A stretch of DNA of 21,161 nt. Origin: AC-50 sp035640455 (GTDB taxonomy: Bacteria; Actinomycetota; Thermoleophilia; Gaiellales; Gaiellaceae). Numbering within the stretch: the first letter of the stretch is position 1; the number at the start of each line of letters is the position of its first letter. The notes under the pieces are model-generated. The model was not told where the DNA came from and made no database searches. It saw only the letters and a list, made by a program, of their open reading frames with translations. This document shows, piece by piece, positions 17,497 through 21,161 of this stretch. The DNA is taken from the NCBI GenBank assembly GCA_035640455.1, contig DASQWB010000087.1, positions 1 through 21,161 of the forward strand, written 5' to 3'. Made by a program: the position numbers and the translations under genes.

Positions 17497-18392
17497 GCGG
17501 CGGTCTCCTTCGCTCGGGCTGTGCGGGCTGCTCCGAGCCGCGCGAGCTTCTGCCGCGCGATCGGCTCGGAGACGTACTGTAAGTCTCCGTTCGGGACGAG
17601 GGCGACGCGCTCCACGTCGAGGCGCTCGACGAAGTCCGCGATCTCCTGCGGGTCCTCGAGCGCGGAGCTCCGCGCGTCGACGACCCCGGCGAGCAGGAGC
17701 TTGTCGAAGCCGGCCGGGACGTCGGTCGCGTGCGTCGCGTAGAAGTCGACGCCGATCCCCTCGACGGGCAGCTCGGCGAGCCCGTTCTCGAGGAGCTCGC
17801 GTGCGTCGCCGAAGGTGAGCTGGAGCGCGAGCTTCGGCCCGCCCTCCAGCGCCTCGAGCGCCTCGTGCAGCTCCGCGAGTCCCCCCGCACCCTCGCGCGC
17901 GAGGGACGGCTCGCTGAGCACGACGAGGTCGGCGTCGAGCGCGTCGAGCTGCGGCTTCAGGACGCTCGTCGCCACGACCTTCGCGGGCAGGCCCGTCCCG
18001 TGCGCGAGCGCGTACGGCGACGGCAACGTGACGATCCTCCGCCCCGGGAGCGGCGCGACGTAGCGCTCGTCGAGCGGCGCGCCGAGGCGCGGCTCGGCCG
18101 AGGTCGGCGTCGGCGCCCGGTAGAAGCTGTTCGTGTCCAGGAAGCGGGTCAGCGGCCCCGGCTCGAGCCCCTCGCTCGCCTCGAGGAGCGGCCGGAAGAG
18201 GTCCTGCCAGCGGAGCATCCCGTCCGCGAGCAGGTCGAGGCCCGCCTCCTGCTGGACCCGGACGAGCTCGTCGAGGTCGCGCCCGAACTGCTGGTCGACC
18301 GCCTCGGCGGTCGTCCGACCGCGGTCGAGGTCGCGCGTCGCCTGGACGAGCGCCTCCGAGCGAGGGTAGATCCCGGGTGCGAATGCCTGCAA
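17493..18392 (-). CDS. MetE N-terminal-domain-like protein lacking zinc ligands
   Basis: The 299-residue product is a second, divergent MetE-type TIM barrel. It begins FAPGIYPRSEALVQATRDL and QQEAGLDLLADGMLRWQD, comparable to the MetE N-domain opening. It has LSEPSLA, ALQLTFGDA, VEGIGVDFYAT, LLAGVVDARSS and, in place of the C-domain NPDCG, LVPNGDLQYVSEP. No His-x-Cys or late Cys is present, so it should not bind the catalytic zinc. The TTG start at 18392 has AAGGAGG four bases upstream. Its stop overlaps the next start (ATGA), and the order N-like then catalytic mirrors full-length MetE, which suggests a split two-subunit enzyme. It is shorter than a usual MetE N-domain (about 370 residues). 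It could alternatively bind a different methyl donor or a corrinoid partner. Confidence 0.8.
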   Translation of the reverse strand: MQAFAPGIYPRSEALVQATRDLDRGRTTAEAVDQQFGRDLDELVRVQQEAGLDLLADGMLRWQDLFRPLLEASEGLEPGPLTRFLDTNSFYRAPTPTSAEPRLGAPLDERYVAPLPGRRIVTLPSPYALAHGTGLPAKVVATSVLKPQLDALDADLVVLSEPSLAREGAGGLAELHEALEALEGGPKLALQLTFGDARELLENGLAELPVEGIGVDFYATHATDVPAGFDKLLLAGVVDARSSALEDPQEIADFVERLDVERVALVPNGDLQYVSEPIARQKLARLGAARTARAKETAA

Positions 18393-18481
18393 ACCGCCTC
18401 CTTCTCCTGCCTAAAGAGTTCCGGCGGCGAGGCCAGGGCTCTTTAGGCGTTTGTTGACCCGGTCGCCAAGCTGCCTGTCAA
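18393..18481 (-). promoter_or_regulatory. Structured leader or operator region of the methionine synthase operon
   Basis: The 121-base gap before the TTG holds a TTGACA (18481-18476) without a good -10 box 16-19 bases on, a TTGAC/GTCAA inverted pair (18481-18477 and 18458-18454), and then a perfect 10-bp inverted repeat just before the AAGGAGG. I see no SAM-I/IV, SAM-II or cobalamin riboswitch core. The class is unknown. Confidence 0.5.
18409..18448. repeat. Perfect 10-bp inverted repeat GCCTAAAGAG / CTCTTTAGGC with a 20-base spacer
   Basis: The arms are at 18409-18418 and 18439-18448. In the minus-strand RNA they would form a 10-bp stem whose GC-rich loop can fold further (GGC/GCC), ending six bases before the ribosome binding site of the MetE N-domain-like gene. 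No T run follows, so it is not an ordinary terminator. Arm centres 30 bp apart also fit a two-site protein operator. Confidence 0.85.
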
Positions 18482-18513
18482 AGCTCTCCGGGTGCGCCGC
18501 AGGTTACCAGCCG

Positions 18514-19134
18514 CTACGGCTGTGGCGGAGGTTGCACCTGGACGGCCCGGAAGACGATCACACGGCTGAAGCCGACCCCGTCGATCTGGTAGCCGTAGCA
18601 GCCGGCAGCCTCGACCCGCGTATACGACGGGCGATCGCGGGCGCCTTTCCACGGCCGGTAGCCACGCCCGGGAGCGATCCTCATCTCCGTCGGTGGCGGC
18701 TTCCCCGTCTCGAAGCGGAGGAGGTGAGGGCCGTCGAGCTGGCGGCCGCGGATCAGCACGGGTCCGTGATAGCGGCCGGAGACCCACCAGAGCACCTTGT
18801 TGCCGCTCCAGCCGGTGCCGTAGAAGTCGGTCTGCTGCGGCAGCGGCGGCCACCAGAACTCGAGCACGCGCTTCGCGTCGCCGAAATTCGGATACGTGGG
18901 ACCGCGGCCCGGCAAGGCGAGGACGCCCTCCTGGCCGAGGTCGACCTTCGTCTTCGGGCTGAGTGGACAGGACGCGCCGTCCGGGAGCTGCGGGATGTGC
19001 AGCGGCCGGTGCAGGGAGCGCCAGGTCCAGTGCGGCTTGCGCGCCGCGCCGGCGGCGGCACCGAGCACGAGGATCAGCGCGGCGGCGAGGGAAACGCTAG
19101 CCGCGGCCCGCGACGGCAAGCTGGTTCTCCGCAT
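18514..19134 (-). CDS. Predicted secreted protein of unknown function
   Basis: The 206-residue product starts with a clear signal peptide: basic MRRTSLPSRA, then a hydrophobic core (ASVSLAAALILVLGAAAG) and a probable cut after GAA. The mature part is rich in Trp, Pro and Gly (LEFWWPPLPQQ, GNKVLWWVSGRYHGPVLIRG) and has two cysteines, Cys56 and Cys179, that could form a disulfide. The C-terminal segment CYGYQIDGVGFSRVIVF looks like a conserved strand pair. I do not recognise a named family. The start ATG (19134) lies inside atpC, giving a 38-base overlap. It is needed to keep the signal peptide, and no convincing alternative start is seen. Expression from the atp operon is likely. A role in the envelope is possible, and nothing links it to ATP synthase itself. 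Confidence 0.8.
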   Translation of the reverse strand: MRRTSLPSRAAASVSLAAALILVLGAAAGAARKPHWTWRSLHRPLHIPQLPDGASCPLSPKTKVDLGQEGVLALPGRGPTYPNFGDAKRVLEFWWPPLPQQTDFYGTGWSGNKVLWWVSGRYHGPVLIRGRQLDGPHLLRFETGKPPPTEMRIAPGRGYRPWKGARDRPSYTRVEAAGCYGYQIDGVGFSRVIVFRAVQVQPPPQP

Positions 19135-19516
19135 GCCGAATGCGCTGCTCGAGCTGCCAGCGATCGGCACCGGACTCGCCCCGCTCGACGCGCTCGAGCT
19201 CGGCCTTCGCGTCCTCGAGCTGCGCGCGGGCCCGCGCGTCGTCGATCTCGGCGGCGAGGACGGCGTCGTCAACGAGCGCGATCGCGCGGTCGAGCTCGAC
19301 CTTGAAGAAGCCGGGGCCGGTGGCGTACTCGCGCACCTCTCCCTCGCCGGTGTGGACGCGCGTCGAGCCTGCCTTCAGCGTCGCGACGAGCGGCGCGTGC
19401 CGTGCGAGCACGCCGATCTCGCCGGCCGCGCCCGGCACGACGATCATCTCCGCCTCGCCCTCGAAGGCCGGCCCCTCCGGCGTCACCAGCGAGACGTCGA
19501 AGCGGCGCCTAGGCAG
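19097..19516 (-). CDS. atpC: F1Fo ATP synthase epsilon subunit
   Basis: Epsilon belongs to the central stalk, couples rotation to catalysis and can inhibit ATP hydrolysis. The beta-sandwich is clear (TPEGPAFEGEAEMIVVPGAA, EIGVLARHAPLVATLKAG) and is followed by a helical C-domain (ARARAQLEDAKAELERV). The first standard start is GTG 19486, but that would cut off the conserved first strand RRFDVSLV, which is encoded directly upstream in frame. No ATG, GTG or TTG precedes it. A CTG at 19516 follows GAGGAGG (19529-19523) with ideal six-base spacing and gives a 139-residue protein of normal length, overlapping atpD by eight bases. CTG is therefore preferred. The alternative is the shorter GTG form or a sequencing error. 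Confidence 0.9.
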   Translation of the reverse strand: MPRRRFDVSLVTPEGPAFEGEAEMIVVPGAAGEIGVLARHAPLVATLKAGSTRVHTGEGEVREYATGPGFFKVELDRAIALVDDAVLAAEIDDARARAQLEDAKAELERVERGESGADRWQLEQRIRHAENQLAVAGRG

Positions 19517-20987
19517 CTTCGGCCTCCTCCTCTCCCTCCTCGGGCTCCTCCTCGCGGCCGCCGCCGATGCCCTTCGCCTTCTCGACCGCCTGCTCGATCG
19601 TCCCGACCATGTAGAAGGCCTGCTCGGGCAGGTCGTCGTGCTTGCCGTCGAGGATCTCGGCGAAGCCCTTGATCGTGTCCTCGAGCTTCACGTACTCGCC
19701 CGGCGTGCCGGTGAACTGCTCGGCGACGAAGTTCGGCTGCGAGAGAAAGCGCTGGATCTTCCGCGCCCGCGCCACGACGAGCCGGTCCTCGTCGGAGAGC
19801 TCGTCGATGCCGAGGATGGCGATGATGTCCTGCAGGTCCTTGTAGCGCTGGAGGACCTCCTGGACGCGCGTCGCCGTCCGGTAGTGGTCGTCGGAGACGA
19901 TCCCCGGCTGGAGGGCGCGCGAGAACGAGTCGAGCGGGTCCATCGCCGGGTAGATCCCCTGCTCGACGATCGCGCGCGACAGCACCGTCGTCGAGTCGAG
20001 GTGGGCGAAGGTGTTCGCGGGCGCCGGGTCGGTGAGGTCGTCGGCCGGGACGTAGATCGCCTGCACGGACGTCACGGAGCCCTTGTTCGTCGAGGTGATC
20101 CGCTCCTGGAGCTGGCCCATCTCGGTCGCGAGCGTGGGCTGGTAGCCGACGGCGCTCGGCATCCGGCCGAGGAGCGCCGAGACCTCGGACCCCGCCTGGA
20201 CGAAGCGGAAGATGTTGTCGATGAAGAGGAGGACGTCCTGGCCCTCGTCGCGGAAGTACTCGGCCATCGTCAGGCCGGAGAGCCCGACCCGCAGGCGCGC
20301 CCCCGGCGGCTCGTTCATCTGCCCGTAGACGAGCGCGACCTTGTCGATCACCTCCGACTCGGTCATCTCGAGGAGGAGGTCGTTCCCCTCGCGCGTGCGC
20401 TCGCCGACGCCTGAGAAGACGGAGACGCCGCCGTGCTCGCGCGCGACGTTGTGGATCAGCTCCTGGATCAGGACGGTCTTCCCGACGCCTGCGCCGCCGA
20501 ATAAGCCGACCTTGCCGCCCTTGACGTACGGGGCGATAAGGTCGATGACCTTGATCCCGGTCTCGAAGATCTCGACCGTCGGCTGGAGGTCCTTGAACTC
20601 CGGCGGGTCGCGGTGGATCGGCCAGCGCTCGGTTCCCTCGGGAGCGGGGTCCTTCTTGTCGATCGGCTCCCCGATAACGTTCCAGAGCCGGCCGAGCGTC
20701 GTCTCGCCGACCGGGACGGTGATCGGGCCGCCGGTGTCGACGACGTCGGCGCCGCGGGCGAGCCCGTCCGTCGAGTCCATCGCGACCGCGCGGACGCGGT
20801 CGTCTCCGAGGTGCTGCTGGACCTCGGCGATGAGGCTGATCGCCGGGCGGCCGTCCTGCTCGGGCGCCTCGACAAGGAGCGCCGTGTTGATCTCCGGAAG
20901 CGTCTCGGGGAAGACGGCGTCGATCACGACGCCCTTGATCTCGACGATCTTGCCGACGTTGCGGGCGTTCTCTTGCGACTCAGGCAT
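19509..20987 (-). CDS. atpD: F1Fo ATP synthase beta subunit
   Basis: Beta carries the catalytic nucleotide sites of F1. The 492-residue product has the Walker A motif GGAGVGKT at residues 164-171, the GERTRE motif at 195-200, LLFIDNIFRFVQAGSEVSAL, RMPSAVGYQPTLATEMG, YVPADDLTDPAPANTFAHLD and the DELSDED regulatory loop. The end is an unusual acidic tail (REEEPEEGEEEAEAA) about 20 residues long, beyond the normal beta C-terminus. The ATG at 20987 follows CCAGGAGACGC, a good ribosome binding site. atpC follows with overlap, so the usual atpA-G-D-C order probably continues beyond the right edge of the window. Confidence 0.98.
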   Translation of the reverse strand: MPESQENARNVGKIVEIKGVVIDAVFPETLPEINTALLVEAPEQDGRPAISLIAEVQQHLGDDRVRAVAMDSTDGLARGADVVDTGGPITVPVGETTLGRLWNVIGEPIDKKDPAPEGTERWPIHRDPPEFKDLQPTVEIFETGIKVIDLIAPYVKGGKVGLFGGAGVGKTVLIQELIHNVAREHGGVSVFSGVGERTREGNDLLLEMTESEVIDKVALVYGQMNEPPGARLRVGLSGLTMAEYFRDEGQDVLLFIDNIFRFVQAGSEVSALLGRMPSAVGYQPTLATEMGQLQERITSTNKGSVTSVQAIYVPADDLTDPAPANTFAHLDSTTVLSRAIVEQGIYPAMDPLDSFSRALQPGIVSDDHYRTATRVQEVLQRYKDLQDIIAILGIDELSDEDRLVVARARKIQRFLSQPNFVAEQFTGTPGEYVKLEDTIKGFAEILDGKHDDLPEQAFYMVGTIEQAVEKAKGIGGGREEEPEEGEEEAEAA

Positions 20988-21120
20988 GCGTCTCCTGGAG
21001 GGCGGGTTCAGAGGCAGGACGCGAAGCGCGAAGGCGCTTCAGAAGCCGCGCCAGTGTATCGAAGCCCGGTGCGACGTAGCCCATCCGAGCGAGCCGTGCG
21101 TCCCTCTCGAGCGCCGCCAC
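20980..21120 (-). CDS. Possible 46-residue open frame overlapping the atpD start
   Basis: A GTG at 21120 opens a GC3-rich frame reading VAALERDARLARMGYVAPGF and TLARLLKRLRASRP, ending eight bases inside atpD. It is basic and helix-like. No ribosome binding site is seen, and an internal ATG at 21084 has none either. An upstream frame ends at a TGA (21144-21142) and may be the 3' end of the preceding atp gene, but only six codons are visible. This may simply be a spacer in which the frame stays open by chance. Confidence 0.25.
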   Translation of the reverse strand: MAALERDARLARMGYVAPGFDTLARLLKRLRASRPASEPALQETHA

Positions 21121-21161
21121 CCGGGCGGCGTGGTCGAGGCTTCAGCAGTACGAGGTGACGA

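Noticed and set aside
18476..18481. TTGACA as a -35 box for the methionine synthase operon
   Set aside because: No TAnnnT-like -10 box lies 16-19 bases downstream (the sequence there is GGTCAACAA), so it is listed only as part of the leader.
18393..18513. SAM, SAH, tetrahydrofolate or cobalamin riboswitch upstream of the methionine synthase
   Set aside because: The conserved cores that I know of these classes are not recognisable; only the hairpins are clear.

Overview
This is a gene-dense, very GC-rich window. All genes except one (5116-6249) lie on the minus strand, so the text below follows transcription from right to left. The GC-saturated third codon positions, the long-form Hpf, the LytR-CpsA-Psr protein and the comF/hpf/secA/prfB neighbourhood suggest a high-GC Actinomycetota chromosome. 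A deep-branching class such as Thermoleophilia is my inference and is not shown by any single gene. No tRNA, rRNA, CRISPR array, insertion sequence or prophage was seen.

Right end (18514-21161): the end of an F1Fo ATP synthase operon, atpD then atpC, followed by a small secreted protein of unknown function whose start lies inside atpC. atpC appears to use a CTG start that overlaps the end of atpD.

15188-18482: a sulfur amino acid cluster. A structured leader with a perfect 10-bp inverted repeat precedes a two-gene methionine synthase. One gene encodes a stand-alone MetE N-domain-like protein without zinc ligands. The next encodes a complete zinc-binding MetE catalytic domain, and the two overlap by ATGA. 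A YbdK-type glutamate-cysteine ligase follows.

8499-15120: a surface-polysaccharide cassette. It encodes a LytR-CpsA-Psr ligase with an extra C-terminal domain, a UDP-glucose dehydrogenase interrupted at its catalytic cysteine by a 461-residue intein with two LAGLIDADG motifs, two sugar-1-phosphate nucleotidyltransferases, and a mannose-6-phosphate-isomerase-type cupin. Together these could make nucleotide-activated hexuronic acid and mannose- or heptose-type precursors and attach the finished polymer to the cell wall.

36-8489: comF, hpf, secA and prfB, in the order known from Bacillus subtilis, with additions. Between hpf and secA are a conserved unknown gene, a decayed CbrC-family (UPF0167) pseudogene, and the only plus-strand gene, a secreted cysteine-rich predicted beta-propeller. 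Between secA and prfB are a 48-residue protein with a 22-residue tandem repeat and an MscS-type channel. prfB keeps the classic programmed +1 frameshift, so the full protein starts at 1140.

The strongest candidates for something undescribed are the split methionine synthase with its hairpin leader, the intein at the Ugd active site, and the small repeat protein behind secA.
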